Positions 36,501 to 61,145 of a stretch of DNA of 64,000 bases are shown here, one piece after another. The notes beneath the pieces are model-generated. The model did not search any database, had not been told where the DNA came from, and was given only the letters and a program-made list of their open reading frames with translations. The DNA lies in the NCBI RefSeq assembly GCF_035083965.1, contig NC_089732.1:14676424-14740423 (forward strand), written 5' to 3'. Every line of letters begins with the position of its first letter. Within the stretch, counting starts at the first letter, position 1. The DNA comes from Branchiostoma lanceolatum (lineage: Eukaryota; Chordata; Leptocardii; Amphioxiformes; Branchiostomatidae). Made by a program: the position numbers and the translations under genes.

Positions 36501-39007
36501 AATTGTTATCTGCTAATGTGGAGGTAAAATGTTAGGACAGATAGCAGGCTCAAAGCTACCACTCTGCAACGGCTATCATATCAAAATGCATTTCTCAGAC
36601 ACCCTACTTTTCAAAATTCATAACAAAAATTTGCCACCTTGGGCGGTCACGACATATCCCCTGACCCATAGAGTAAGGGCATAGCACAATCAGTGACTTT
36701 GGGTATGTCAAACAGAAAAGTCAAACCAGATTGTTAGACTGGATTACTGCCAGCAAAGAACAACGTGCATGACAAATTTAATGTAAATTCCAACGGACCT
36801 TGAGTCATGATACCATGAGACTCTTTTCTGAAATCCAAATGGCAACTAGTTAGATTTAACACATAGACTACTTGTATATATTAGATATTTTGAAACAGGT
36901 AGGAAAATAAGTTCAACACAAATTTCCATTATCCTTCTCTCATTTTGAAACTTAAAAGTTTCTTTTCACTGATTCTATTGCACTTTGTGTGTTAATATGA
37001 TGGTATCACAGTTCAAACTTATCAGGGTCAGTAACATAATTAATCAACCCTCTAGAAATGGTATAGATTAATTTATTCATTCCCGTGTGCTATCAAGACA
37101 ATGCATACTTCCTCTTTAGAAGTTCTCTTTCTCGTTAAGAAATACATGTCTCCTTTTGGCAACAATTTGTTGAACTAAATCTGAACCTGACACTGACATT
37201 AACGTAAACTGAGACTAAACATACGTCAAAAACTCCCTGATGTTGTTGTAAATAAACGGTAGGTTGTTGGTAGTGATAGCCATTTGTATTATACGTTCAT
37301 TGCTTCATAGTCCCTTGATCAGAAAGTGTTCTTTTTCTGCATCTGTAAACTTCAGCTTAACCCTATCTAGACGGGGGGGGGGGGCTAAAAGTGCCCGCGC
37401 CAACTTTGACATCGTAAAACTGCCAAACGACGTATGGTAGGACAACCAAACTTGGTGACTTTTCCTAAAATTTAGTTGGCAACAATATTATGATAAAAGT
37501 ATAAGTTTATCATTTTTCGCGTTGCCATGGCAACGGGTTTCTGAAGAGGCATTTTATGCAAATTTCACTACTTTCGATTTAAACATAGTTGTTTCCAATG
37601 TTTTCTTGCTCAACCACACTAGTTTCCTACGTGTATAACATTATATGTATTTTAATGTAACTCTCATGATTCAATATTAATAAATTATGCTAATTTGATG
37701 ACGTCATCGCTCAAAATCCAAGATGGCGGACAAAATCATTATTTTCGTAATAAACAGGCTTTTTCGCCTTTAAATTCGTCACAACCTGGAATTTTCTTAA
37801 CCAGAAACATTTAGATTAATGTTTTTTGTCTATTTTGACTGTTATTTGTGGTCATGAATGGGAAAAAAGTATTTTTTTAAATTTCAAAATGACCGATCCA
37901 AGATGGCAGATCCCAGGGGGTCGCTAACAACACATGACGTCATCGTTCGACGTTATTTTGACGTCAACTTCGTCACCACTGACGTCAAATGTCTTGGCAT
38001 ACCTTTAAATCAATAATGCGCACTATTTTGTCTAATGCGCTTAGATATTTAGGGAATTCCGCATTTAGCCAATAAAATGACATCAATGACGTCATAATTA
38101 CGTCATATTACGTCATAACGTCACCAAAATTACAGGACTTATTAAACTTCACGTGAACATCACTCCCTGCAAATTTGGTGATGATAGGGCATACCGTTCG
38201 GAAGTTATGATGGGGGGGTCGGTCCAGGAAGTCTCAAAAAAGCCCGGTCTAGATAGGGTTAAAGACCCCAAAATGAAGTAAATTTGAGCAGGCTAGAATG
38301 TTATCAATATATTTTTCCAATCATAGTCAACACCTTTGTGCCAAGATTGTGATGCAGGACATGTGGTATGTATTTAGCCCGAAGCGTAGAATCGTACGTA
38401 TGTATGTTTAGGTGCTTCATTGTGCCGTTAATTGATAACCTAACAGGTCAAGTGAAAAGGCTCCACCTTGAACAAGACTTTGTCAACATTTGAGACGTCC
38501 TGAAAGTGTTTGATTGCTGACGAAATAAGGCCACTCTCATTTTAAAATGTATAGATGACATATTCTTGAAACTCAAAAACTGATACGAGCACGTGCAAAT
38601 AAGGATACCTAAACTGCAAAACTTAAGTGATCATTCCACGAATACCAAACCCAAACCTTGCCCAACCCAAGCCAACTTAGTATCGATGGCATACCAGCAT
38701 ATCAATGATTATGAGCAGAGCTATTGTAAATAGCAAACATCTGAAAAACCTACTGGTACCTATTAGTAAGGTCGCTTGTCTAAGAATCCTTCTACAAATG
38801 TGAGAATCATAACATTTCAGTATGTATTTGATTACCATATGTAAATAAATATGATATACGATATAAAGGCTGAGTGAGATAATCCTTTCTCAACTACAAA
38901 TTCTCCTGAGGAAATCTTTACCCAAGATAGCTATGTTAAAAAGTGTACTTACCAGTTAAAACGCCGGATATAGAGACCAAAATCAAGAAGAATACGTCCA
39001 CGGCCAT
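18917..39007 (-). CDS. Receptor-type protein tyrosine phosphatase with EGF/sushi ectodomain
   Basis: Single-pass receptor of about 874 aa that should remove phosphate from phosphotyrosine at the plasma membrane. Minus-strand exons: 39007-38953, 36316-36080, 35698-35633, 35480-35415, 35272-35207, 34792-34733, 31633-31513, 31020-30815, 29321-29230, 28831-28744, 28631-28555, 28099-28063, 27857-27760, 27144-27025, 26266-26115, 25749-25614, 24793-24644, 24346-24253, 23550-23474, 22785-22651, 21387-21259, 20672-20521, 20014-19879, 18991-18917. All use GT/AG and the 2625 nt stay in frame from ATG to TGA. Order: signal peptide (1-18), EGF-like/sushi (19-97), four Pro/Ser/Thr exons (98-183), membrane helix (about 198-222), juxtamembrane, D1 (about 293-609), D2 (610-874). 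It is divergently paired with a receptor kinase at 40996 that has a homologous front half. No FN3 exon was found, unlike the kinase. The 28832-29229 acceptor choice (28831) is the least certain junction. Confidence 0.92.
19235..19408. mobile_element. Foldback element in the last phosphatase intron
   Basis: Two arms of about 70 bp are inverted copies: one starts with CTGAAACAAGTTTTAACTGT and the other ends with ACAGTTAAAACTTGTTTCAG, with a loop of about 30 bp near 19310-19340. No coding. Likely a miniature inverted-repeat transposon. Confidence 0.75.
19545..19719. mobile_element. Short GC-ended inverted-repeat element (family C)
   Basis: Ends are complementary: GGGACCCGGCCGGGCTG on the left, and GCCCGGCCGGGCCCCGG followed by GGAAATGTGACCC on the right. 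The AT-rich middle has no gene. Same family as 29953-30159 and the flank of the minisatellites at 6952 and 14165. Confidence 0.7.
19879..24793 (-). CDS. Second phosphatase domain (D2), likely inactive
   Basis: Exons 24793-24644, 24346-24253, 23550-23474, 22785-22651, 21387-21259, 20672-20521, 20014-19879 encode most of D2. The P-loop is [10 protein letters not shown] with Cys804 and Arg810 kept. The WPD loop reads WSTTGVP (769-775), so proline and the general-acid aspartate are replaced. The phosphotyrosine-loop KNRY is KNRE. The distal domain of most receptor phosphatases is weak or inactive and acts in regulation or dimer contacts; the residues here fit that role. Confidence 0.88.
20290..20500. 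repeat. Degenerate tandem repeat beside the D2 WPD exon
   Basis: Repeated words of the form TGCTAAAACACCTCTGAAACAC in units of about 10-13 bp, all in one orientation. It ends about 20 bp before the donor side of exon 20672-20521. Non-coding. Confidence 0.7.
20780..21130. repeat. Dispersed repeat (family D) fragment
   Basis: A TTTGTTTGTTTCTTTG tract followed by AACGGCTTGATGTATTG and a GGTTTGGGCCTCCTAGCAG segment. Related sequence occurs at 54130-54560 and, in the other orientation, at 30170-30560 and 33930-34560. No coding. Confidence 0.5.
21590..21633 (-). ncRNA. Hammerhead-ribozyme-like motif, left arm
   Basis: Minus strand: AGTCA stem, CTGACGA core (fits CUGANGA), stem AGACAGT-ggat-ACTGTCT, GAAAC, GTC, then TGACT closing the first stem. 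Mirror image of the motif at 22169-22212. Activity is not shown. Confidence 0.5.
21750..22004 (+). pseudogene. Penelope-type reverse transcriptase/endonuclease C-terminal fragment
   Basis: Open for 84 codons without an ATG. It contains [20 protein letters not shown] followed by [14 protein letters not shown], the typical end of Penelope-type proteins with a GIY-YIG nuclease (the EAIYxR and LNRxGGLR blocks). The GIY-YIG core itself and the reverse transcriptase are absent, so it is a dead 3' fragment. Confidence 0.75.
22169..22212 (+). ncRNA. Hammerhead-ribozyme-like motif, right arm
   Basis: AGTCA (22169-22173), core CTGACGA (22174-22180), seven-pair stem II with GGAT loop (22182-22199), GAAA (22200-22203), predicted cleavage after GTC (22205-22207), TGACT (22208-22212) pairing with the first stem. 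All invariant core positions of a type I hammerhead are present, with minimal stem III as reported for Penelope elements. Confidence 0.55.
22455..22560. repeat. Dispersed repeat fragment
   Basis: The GTCGTAGAATTTTC-type segment with ATCAAGG and TTTTCCGTA nearby also occurs at 59020-59130 and 61690-61795. Non-coding in all three places. Confidence 0.45.
23893..24112. mobile_element. CCAAT-rich short element (family B), copy 3
   Basis: Begins CCTGGCGTACCG and ends GGATCGCAGGCCGGTAC, so the ends are roughly inverted. It contains GTCAGCCAATCAGATAC and GTGATTGGTTGGTGATA. It lies in the phosphatase intron between 23551 and 24252. Confidence 0.65.
24945..25145. mobile_element. CCAAT-rich short element (family B), copy 4
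   Basis: Same family: GTCAGCCAATCAGATACT and GTGATTGGTTGGTGATAT with a diverged 3' end. The following 25146-25613 holds short CCAAT-containing repeats such as CTGATTGGCTGA but no gene. Confidence 0.6.
25614..29321 (-). CDS. First phosphatase domain (D1), catalytic residues present
   Basis: Exons 29321-29230 through 25749-25614 plus the start of 24793-24644. Seen: KKNRF (KNRY-like phosphotyrosine loop start), [36 protein letters not shown] with Asp481, [12 protein letters not shown] with nucleophile Cys513 and Arg519, and the Q-loop region MVQTVDQY. All residues needed for Cys-based dephosphorylation are present, so D1 should be active. Confidence 0.92.
27471..27512. repeat. (AATC)n microsatellite
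   Basis: About ten tandem AATC units in a phosphatase intron. Confidence 0.9.
28246..28440. mobile_element. CCAAT-rich short element (family B), copy 5
   Basis: Starts GGCGTACCGGATTGCG and ends GGATCGCTGGCCGGTACA. It contains GTCAGCCAATCAGATAC and GATGATTGGCTGACGC. Confidence 0.65.
29953..30159. mobile_element. Short GC-ended inverted-repeat element (family C), complete copy
   Basis: Clean inverted ends: TATGCTACGGTCACATTTC at left, and GGAAATGTGACCCTAGCATA at right, then GGGGCCCGGTCGGGC-type inner repeats. 207 bp, no gene. It lies in the phosphatase intron 29322-30814. Confidence 0.8.
30170..30560. repeat. Dispersed repeat (family D), reverse copy
   Basis: Contains a CATCAAGAGGCTCTTGAGTT segment, CTGCTGCAGTACCAAGG and an ACAGACAAACAGACAAACAG tail, the reverse of the array near 54170. 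Non-coding. Confidence 0.55.
30616..30722. mobile_element. Small foldback element
   Basis: TATTCTCCAAGCAGAGGTTT followed by CGGTCGA is repeated inverted as TCGACCG then AAACCTCTGCTTGGAGAATA. The loop is about 45 bp. Non-coding. Confidence 0.8.
30815..31020 (-). CDS. Phosphatase juxtamembrane exon
   Basis: Encodes a hydrophilic Asn/Asp-rich linker (residues 224-292) between membrane and D1, with tyrosines in GAYNTI and VVYDNV contexts. It joins membrane exon 31633-31513 in phase 2. No SAM domain is seen here, unlike in the kinase. Confidence 0.85.
31513..31633 (-). CDS. Phosphatase transmembrane exon
   Basis: Encodes a 25-residue hydrophobic helix, [20 protein letters not shown] and the following AVIFF, then CR as stop-transfer. 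The last 77 nt differ from the kinase membrane exon (48863-48968) at only four positions by eye, and about 30 nt of the following intron also match. Confidence 0.95.
31740..34560. repeat. Intron filled with AT-rich dispersed repeats
   Basis: Between the membrane exon and the last Pro/Ser/Thr exon. Blocks at 31740-32340 and 33560-34560 carry TTTGCATAATTAATGAG-like words and CTGCAGTACC segments, also seen at 54540-55140 and 57060-57480. The block 32690-33170 is GC-rich, unlike its surroundings, and I cannot identify it. No FN3 or other exon was found on the minus strand. Confidence 0.55.
34733..35698 (-). CDS. Four tandem Pro/Ser/Thr-rich phosphatase exons
   Basis: Exons 35698-35633, 35480-35415, 35272-35207 (66 nt each) and 34792-34733 (60 nt), all phase 1-1. 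Each encodes a variant of [13 protein letters not shown] then TSSDPPE, a likely O-glycosylated stalk. The introns are also duplicates (spacing 218, 208 and 480 bp; the last is longer because of the element at 34892-35150). Symmetric phases mean exons can be gained, lost or skipped without a frameshift. Confidence 0.9.
34892..35150. mobile_element. GC-rich inverted-repeat element between stalk exons
   Basis: 18-bp inverted ends TACCCTGGAATCCAGAGC / GCTCTGGATACCAGGGTA. GC-rich interior with further internal complementarity (GGAAGAGCGG, GGCTAGCGG and their complements). 259 bp, non-coding. Confidence 0.75.
36080..36316 (-). CDS. Phosphatase EGF-like/sushi exon
   Basis: Residues 19-97. The EGF-like part has Cys at [15 protein letters not shown] and GYVCEYC. 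The sushi part continues with [24 protein letters not shown] and PTC, four cysteines in the usual order. Exon phase 1-1. It closely matches the three kinase exons 42291, 43750 and 45282. Confidence 0.93.
36317..37356. other. Phosphatase intron 1, left part
   Basis: AT-rich intron with no recognised gene or element before the TTAA-flanked transposon. Confidence 0.5.
37361..38258 (+). mobile_element. TTAA-flanked piggyBac-type non-autonomous element, copy 1
   Basis: 898 bp. Inverted ends are CCCTATCTAGAC and GTCTAGATAGGG, flanked by TTAA at 37357-37360 and 38259-38262. TTAA duplication is the hallmark of piggyBac transposition. The interior has no transposase, but many TGACGTCA-type palindromes and ACGTCAT repeats, and CCAAGATGG words. 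Lies in phosphatase intron 1. Confidence 0.88.
38380..38700. repeat. Local duplicate of intergenic sequence inside phosphatase intron 1
   Basis: Shares a long direct similarity with 39490-39800: GCGTAGAATCGTA, ACAGGTCAA, CCACCTTG, TTGCCCAACCCAA in the same order. The two copies flank the first exon of the phosphatase gene. Confidence 0.65.
38953..39007 (-). CDS. Phosphatase signal-peptide exon
   Basis: ATG at 39005-39007, encodes [18 protein letters not shown], a classic hydrophobic signal. It ends in phase 1 before GTAAGT. The first 34 nt differ from the kinase exon at only two positions. Confidence 0.93.
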
Positions 39008-39100
39008 CTTTTATAATCGTTTCCTGTCTTCCATTTGCACAATGATAACTTTGAAAGCAAGTATCCTTCCGCTGTACAAAAAGTAGTGTCCTGACCCCAC
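39008..39100 (-). promoter_or_regulatory. Phosphatase proximal promoter / 5' UTR
   Basis: Read on the minus strand, it matches the 100 bp upstream of the kinase ATG: CACTACTT, then CAGCGGAAGGATACTT, then GGAAACGATTATAA just before the ATG. The GCGGAAGG word is an ETS-type core. Shared promoter words suggest co-regulation. The transcription start is unknown. Confidence 0.6.
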
Positions 39101-40896
39101 ATTATTGTCACTGTTGCTAACATCTACGACGTTATCAGTGATTGCCGTGCACAGTGAACACCTTGTCTTTGGTACTGTGACTCATGGTATAGTGCATATG
39201 CTCATTGAAGTTTATTGTTTTAAATTCAATTCAGGACAGACAGAGCACTCTTTCACGTACAGACATATCTCTACGCATGACAAGTCACTGGGGTCAACAT
39301 TCAGTGTTGCTGAACAGGTTTTGTAGGTGTAGCAAACCCAGATTATTATCTGGGTATTTAGCTGTTACAGTCACTCTTATCTTTCGTCACAAATGAACAA
39401 ACCTGAAGATTACATTAATGTTTCACTGTGTCAAGACCATTTTGACGAAGCATTCGGAAGCATCGATATAAATCATAGGTACCTCTCTATCCCCAAGGCG
39501 TAGAATCGTATGTGTATGTTTGTTTTGCCTATAATTGATTACCCGACAGGTCAACCGTAAAATGCCCCACCTTGTTCAAGGCTTTGTTTACATCTTAGAG
39601 ATGTCCTGTTTGCGCAGTCTTCGTGACGACAGAAGGCCACACTGACTTAATAATTTGGTTCATGACGTCCCTAGACACCCAGAAATTGATTCCTTAGAGA
39701 AAAAAAGACATACATTTTTAGATTTGATTAAATTTTAGGTGATCATCCCAGCCCTTGCCCAACCCAATCCAACTCTGCCGAACCCAACCCTGTAAAACAT
39801 CGATATGACCTACAAGATAGGTCAAGCGAAAACGGTTCGTTTACATCATGTGACTGTCAGGGGCTTTTACATTTTGATGAAGGCATACAAAGGCTAAGAC
39901 CAAAGATACAACTACCTATAGAATATAGAAAGAAGTACATAAATTATCATCGAAGAAGAAAGCAAGTTTAAAAAAATACAAACGTAATACTACGAAAAAT
40001 GTTTCACTATTTACATGATCTGATAGGTATACAGCTAGAAAGGGCAAAGTTATTTTCGAAACAATATACAACACAGGTGGAATTAATTAATTATACAGTT
40101 ACTGCACATTTCATTGTGAGTGTTTAAGAAGGCCTGGTCTCAATATTTCTCTTATATCATACTTCTTCACCCTTATCTAACTCATAAAAATCTTTTTCGT
40201 GAATTGAAAAAAAAACATTCACCGTAAGCGATGCGATGAAATAATGAAAATAAACCAATAGATGTGCCAATTATGGAATATAATGTGAAATGTCACCCAA
40301 GCTACGGAGATGAACTCGCTAAAGGGATTTGAGTGATTTAATATTAGCCTTCGTATGCCTTCACCAAGAATACACGCCCTCATAGGTGCCCCGCGATGTA
40401 AACAAATTCTTGAATAAGGTTTGGAATTTTCGTTTGACCTGTAGGGTCATCAATCAACGATTCAACAAAGACATAAACGCACGAACGATTCAACAATTCG
40501 GGGGCTTAGTACGTATCTAATATAGTTCATGTCACAATTTTATCACAATGATGTTGATAATGATTAGAAAATCTGGAAAATCTTATTTGTTAAGTTGTAA
40601 CGAAAGATGATTGTGTCTTTAACAGCTAAGTATCCAAATAATGGATTTCCCTGCGGCTACAATACCCGTTCAACAACTCTAACTGTTGACCTTAGTGATC
40701 TGTTGTAGTCGTGCGTAAGGATATGTATGTGCTTTGGTTTTGATTGGAACAAAAAGACAACAAACGTCACGAAAAGTTACGAGCATATGAAATCTGCAAC
40801 AAGTTGAAAGACATAGCCTGCACAAGTAGATGACAATCACTAATGACGCCGTATACGTGTTGGCAAGAGGGGCTGATTATATCAAATAAACTGTGT

Positions 40897-40995
40897 CTGG
40901 ACAGGGCACTACTTAAGTCCAGCGGAAGGATGCTTCCTTTTAGCTGTACTGTAACAGTGTGCACATGAACAAAAGAAGGAAACGATCATAACAAG
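40897..40995 (+). promoter_or_regulatory. Kinase proximal promoter / 5' UTR
   Basis: Contains CACTACTT, CCAGCGGAAGGATGCTT and GGAAACGATCATAACAAG directly before the ATG, conserved with the phosphatase promoter in opposite orientation. Confidence 0.6.
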
Positions 40996-56698
<15,703 letters not shown>

Positions 56699-59582
56699 GG
56701 ATGTGTAAATAAAAAATCAAGATATCTATTTTTGGATTGTAATCTTAACGACCTTCGCCAAGTTATTTTGTCTCATCACAATGTTTTTTGTTTGTTTTTT
56801 TAAATATTTTTTTAACTCAATAAACAACAAATAAAACACAAACTAAACTAAAAAAGCCAAGATGGCAATAGATAAGATAACAGAAAAAAGCTAAAGAGAA
56901 GAAGCCTCCCATAATAAAACCGTAGAATTGGTCGTGGCAACAGTATCAATATCATGATTAGCTTAAAAACGTAAAAATAAACGAAAGTATAATAAACATA
57001 ATTTTCCTCACTTACCCCGATGCTTCTCCAATGTTGTTAGTAACTATGGAAATCACTTGATTTCAATCATATATGACTAAAAATGCCCACTTTTACATGA
57101 AGTGCATATTTCACAAATATGAAATCTATATCATTTGTAGATTAGTTTTGGCAGCCGTTGTTCATTGTAGACTTGGAAATGAGTCTGTTATCAGTATAAT
57201 CTATATGAATTCATTATCCCCTAGTTCCAAATCATATGCGTTGCAAAGATAGTTTTTTTTGGAAGCTATCGTACAGTTTCCTCATTAATGAGGCAAACTA
57301 TGTAAATTACATCATCTACATGTAAGTTTGATGATATTCACCTTCATCTCACATGTGTCACAAGTATAAACATTGCACTTTTCACCCCTAAAGTTGTATG
57401 CAGCTCATATAATGATTTTAATCATGTATGAGTATGAAGTTCCTGTCATTTAGCACAATTCAACTAAAGATTTCTCTGATGTACCATTCCAAAGCTGAAA
57501 ACACAAATCACCATACTTAAGATCGAAAAAAATAACGAATAGTTAGATCATCTGATCAAGATGTATCATTGATAATGACATGTTGTATTGCAATTTGACA
57601 AATTTAATTACATTTTCAATTAGCTCGTTTGCTCATTTCCCATCTATTTTGTCTTGATTTAAGTTATCTATCAAAACTCACCGTTTTTGGTATATGATAC
57701 AGTATCATGTTGTTGTTGTTTTCTAAACCCAAACAAATACGCGATAATGGTGACCTGTTGAAAGACCTTACCTGAAGACAGGCCGAGATTTCCTCAGCTG
57801 AAAGCGCGTCTGGATAAGACACAGCAGGATTTCAAGGTGATCACCTTTAAAAGCGGTTATTCCTTTTAGTACAACCAATTGATAGGTTCTGTCATTTTAA
57901 TTACATATTTTATCCACCAATATCCATCATTTATTTCCTTTCTTCCCATTACAGCCTTATACGTCACTGCTGAAATAGACACAACAGGGTGCCACCACGC
58001 ATGTTTACTTCGATTTCACCTTAATGATGAAACTGGCCTGACACATAACTTCACGGTGTAAATATTATGAAAATATAAGACATAGCAGCTATCTAAACAA
58101 AGTATCTAGATACTATCTAATGAAAAAACACATTAAGGGTGACGATTTTTCCCAATGGATTATGCACAGGTCGGTGCAACATGTACAGATGCCTGGCGTT
58201 TGCTTTGCTGTGGAGTATTTTTCTAAGGGAATAGAAACATGTCACGTCAAGTAGGTTAGTAATAAGTTACCTTTATAGTGACCAATTTTTGAGTTTTCTA
58301 GTATTGTCGTATTGTGTAAATAAATCAATATCTTTAAATAAGGTATTGCTGTTTCATCCGTGTACTTCGGGAATACGTTGGGAAGAAGGGGAGGGAAAAG
58401 AAATTCTGGAATATGAGTGTTTACTTACTCGGCATATACTAAGTACGTAGTTCTAGAGCCATTAATGACAATGATAAGCAGGTCATGGCCATATTTGCGG
58501 GATCAGTAATAAAACATACTGCGATAGCCCCCTCTGCCAAGCTAACACCTCCATACTTTGGACATTTTGTTTTAATTGGGTAGATCAATAATTGATATAT
58601 ATAGTTTCGGGAACGAAGCCATTTATGTACAAATTCAATGAGAAAATTTGTGATATGTCAGTTGTAAGAGTTTACATTATATGGCAAAAGTCGTGGAGCT
58701 CTAAATAAATAATGCAATATTTCAACTTCTCTGTCTAAACGAAAGTTTTAAAAATTACCTCAATCATTTTGATAGACAGTCGTGCACTTAACATGCAAAT
58801 CACAATACACCCACGTCTGCATGGTACAACACACCACCGTGCAACGTGACAGGAAAGCAATCAGTGCATAGTGTTTTATTGTAATTAATAAAAATAAACA
58901 ATCAGCCCTCACAGACAATATCACTGAAGCAATCATGAATGATAATCATGGTAAAGGTACCAGTCGTCATCGACCAAAAACTCTTCGTGGAATCGTCTTC
59001 ATACGTACAGCACTTTCTTTTCTGAGCGGTCACATTTGTCGTAGACCGTCGTACGATTTTGATGGCGTAGAATTTTCAAGCAATCTGGGACGGAACACAT
59101 CGCTAACAAAGATCAAAGGCAGAGTTTTCCGTAATAAGACAACTGGATTTGTACAGCACATGCTTGATTGTCCCAACAATGCTTTTAGTTCGCGATTGTA
59201 TGCTAAAGATTGCACGACGAATATGGCTAGGAGCTATCTCACTTACAGCACTAGAAAAAACACTGCAATCGCATACTTAAGTATTGCTACTAGCTTATGT
59301 ATATATGCCTAATGTTCTCAAACAGATAACAATTGTGCTCTCGCACATTAAAAATGTCAACATTGTTTTCAACCATTGTCGTAACTTGTGTGTATCTTAC
59401 AATCAAGCTTTGTGCATACATACTTACAGCGAAGTTATCACGTGCAATAAGGATTGTTTGTTTAAAGGGAACACTGTCTAAAACTAGAGCTACTGGAATT
59501 TAAAAGATTAATCATTTGAACATGAATTTAAGGCAGAAGCTATTGTTAGGGTAAATGCGGTGAGCTCCTCTCTCTCTCTAAA

Positions 59583-59725
59583 AACACGTTGATGAAGGTT
59601 AGGCTTCAAGGTGATAAGATTCGCCAAAAATAGTTATTCAAGCAACTGGATACAATTTTTAAACAGTCTAGTCAGACGTTTCAGTCAGCATCCGCTATCT
59701 TTCGTCAGTGTTACAACTAGTTACT
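59583..59725. mobile_element. Penelope-type terminal fragment
   Basis: Matches the left arm at 21507-21650, including GACGTTTCAG and CTTTCGTCAGTG hammerhead-like parts with an imperfect stem. The duplicate is at 62250-62375. Confidence 0.65.
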
Positions 59726-60079
59726 ACGTGTCGAAGCTTTAAATAATTCCCAATGTATTTTTGGACCAAAACATATTATTCCCTTATTTCTATTCTATAT
59801 TGATTTAAAACATCACAGCAACTATGATGATAAGATCTCAAGTTCACTGAAAAAGAAATTCACTTTTAGTTGTTATTTCCATTGTCGGTACAGAAAACTA
59901 GTGTAACTTCCTATTGCATCTTTCACAACTTATTTCCATCAAATTAACAATTCATTACAATTAATACCATTGCCATTGCTGATCCTTAATGTAGCTACTT
60001 CCCTCCCCTCTATCATTAAGTAACCATTTAGAGCCAGTTTTGGCAGTACTTTTGACAGTAAAATGAAAACAAACAAATG

Positions 60080-60671
60080 CTACTGATGCAGCGTATGGCT
60101 TGGAATGATTGTCACAATATCGTCAGATATAATCGTTACCACCAAATCACCCTCGGGTCCCAAAGCAAGACCATGTGGATTTTCAATGTAAACGATAGTG
60201 CGGATAAACTCCCCGCGGCTTGTGAATATGTCTACTCGCCCGTTTGCTGAGTTAGTCACGATTATGTGACCCATGCTGTCCGTACAAATACCTCTGGGCC
60301 CGGGATCCCATTCCCCGTGTCCAAGGGGGCTGACTGTACGGAATATGAAAATTAGATGCCCGGAGTGATTGTACACGTGGACATTTGACCTGTACGGATC
60401 TGTAATAAGGATATTCCCGTCCTTGTCTGATGTGACGTGTCTCATATTATAAACACCTTTCTCCTTGCCAAAGCTTCCGTCGAACGAACCGTCTGGTTTA
60501 AACATGAAGATTTCATTTGAAGCGAGCACGATGGTTTTGTTATTTCGTGTGGCCACTGCGATTTTGGGGTACCAGTCTTTTCGCTTCAAGTCAATCGTGG
60601 TGACTGACTGGCCATCTTGGCTATACTGTACCACTTAAACCTTGTCAGGACCCAACCTATATTTCACTACA
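60080..60671 (-). pseudogene. Truncated NHL-repeat protein copy
   Basis: The minus-strand frame 60634-60080 encodes 184 residues nearly identical to the C-terminal NHL repeats of the gene at 62711 (DGSFDGSFG, HVTSDKDGNILITDP, RGICTDSMGHIIV, ENPHGLALGPEGDLVV). Just upstream, the conserved Tyr codon is TAA, and similarity to the parent stops near 60671, so repeats 1-2 and everything before are missing. Likely non-functional unless the shorter frame is used. Confidence 0.82.
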
Positions 60672-61145
60672 AATCACCCGGATGGGGGCCTGGCGAGCCT
60701 CTAGCTCGTACCAGCCATACGTATATACGGTGGTTCACCCGGACAGGAGACCTGGCGCATCCCCGTCTTGTATCAGCAAACGAAAGTGTATGTCACGCCG
60801 TAAGATGAAGATGATAGACAGTCATCAAAACGTCGGCTCTTGTAAAAAACTTTGTCCATAATCACTGTTTCCGCAAGTCAATGTCCATTTTTTGACCATG
60901 TTTAGATCAAACAGCAAACACGTTTGAAAGAAATTTAACTTTGCTTTTAGAGTCCTGACTTGATTTTTTGACACAAAAGAATGATAAGCTGGAAATTAAA
61001 CCTTCTTCAAATGATTTATTTGAAAATATTAAAATTAAGCATTTTTTTATCTGAAAACATTAAAATTCCGCAGTTGTGACAAAGACAAATTTTGTATTCG
61101 TGGCCTTTGAAAGTTAACGAAAAGTAAACATCATTAGGCATAAAT
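60672..61145. other. Spacer between NHL copies
   Basis: Unique sequence joining the two duplicated blocks. No gene recognised. Confidence 0.5.

Larger units (their letters stand above)
39008..40995. repeat. Palindromic intergenic region between divergent receptors
   Basis: Imperfect inverted repeat centred near 40,000. Pairs seen: 39008-39100 with 40897-40995; 39309-39392 with 40606-40680; 39535-39605 with 40385-40462. All are equidistant from the same centre. The central few hundred bases are diverged. It includes both promoters and no gene. Confidence 0.75.
58475..60671. repeat. Tandem duplication, NHL block, copy 1
   Basis: Matches 61146-63294 in order and orientation: TAAGCAGGTCATGGCC start, CTCTGCCAAGCTAA, the AT-rich middle, the Penelope terminal fragment and the NHL coding part. 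Similarity ends abruptly at about 60671 within the coding exon. Confidence 0.85.

Noticed and set aside
57005-57050. Possible small exon with ATGCTTCTCCAATGTTG resembling a kinase LMLQC motif
   Set aside because: No acceptor, and the exon at 57737-57836 supplies the same helix at exactly the expected length.
58935-59312. 125-codon plus-strand frame with a relative at 61765-62064
   Set aside because: The two copies lie in a tandem duplication, are broken at different places and match a dispersed repeat at 22455; not a gene.
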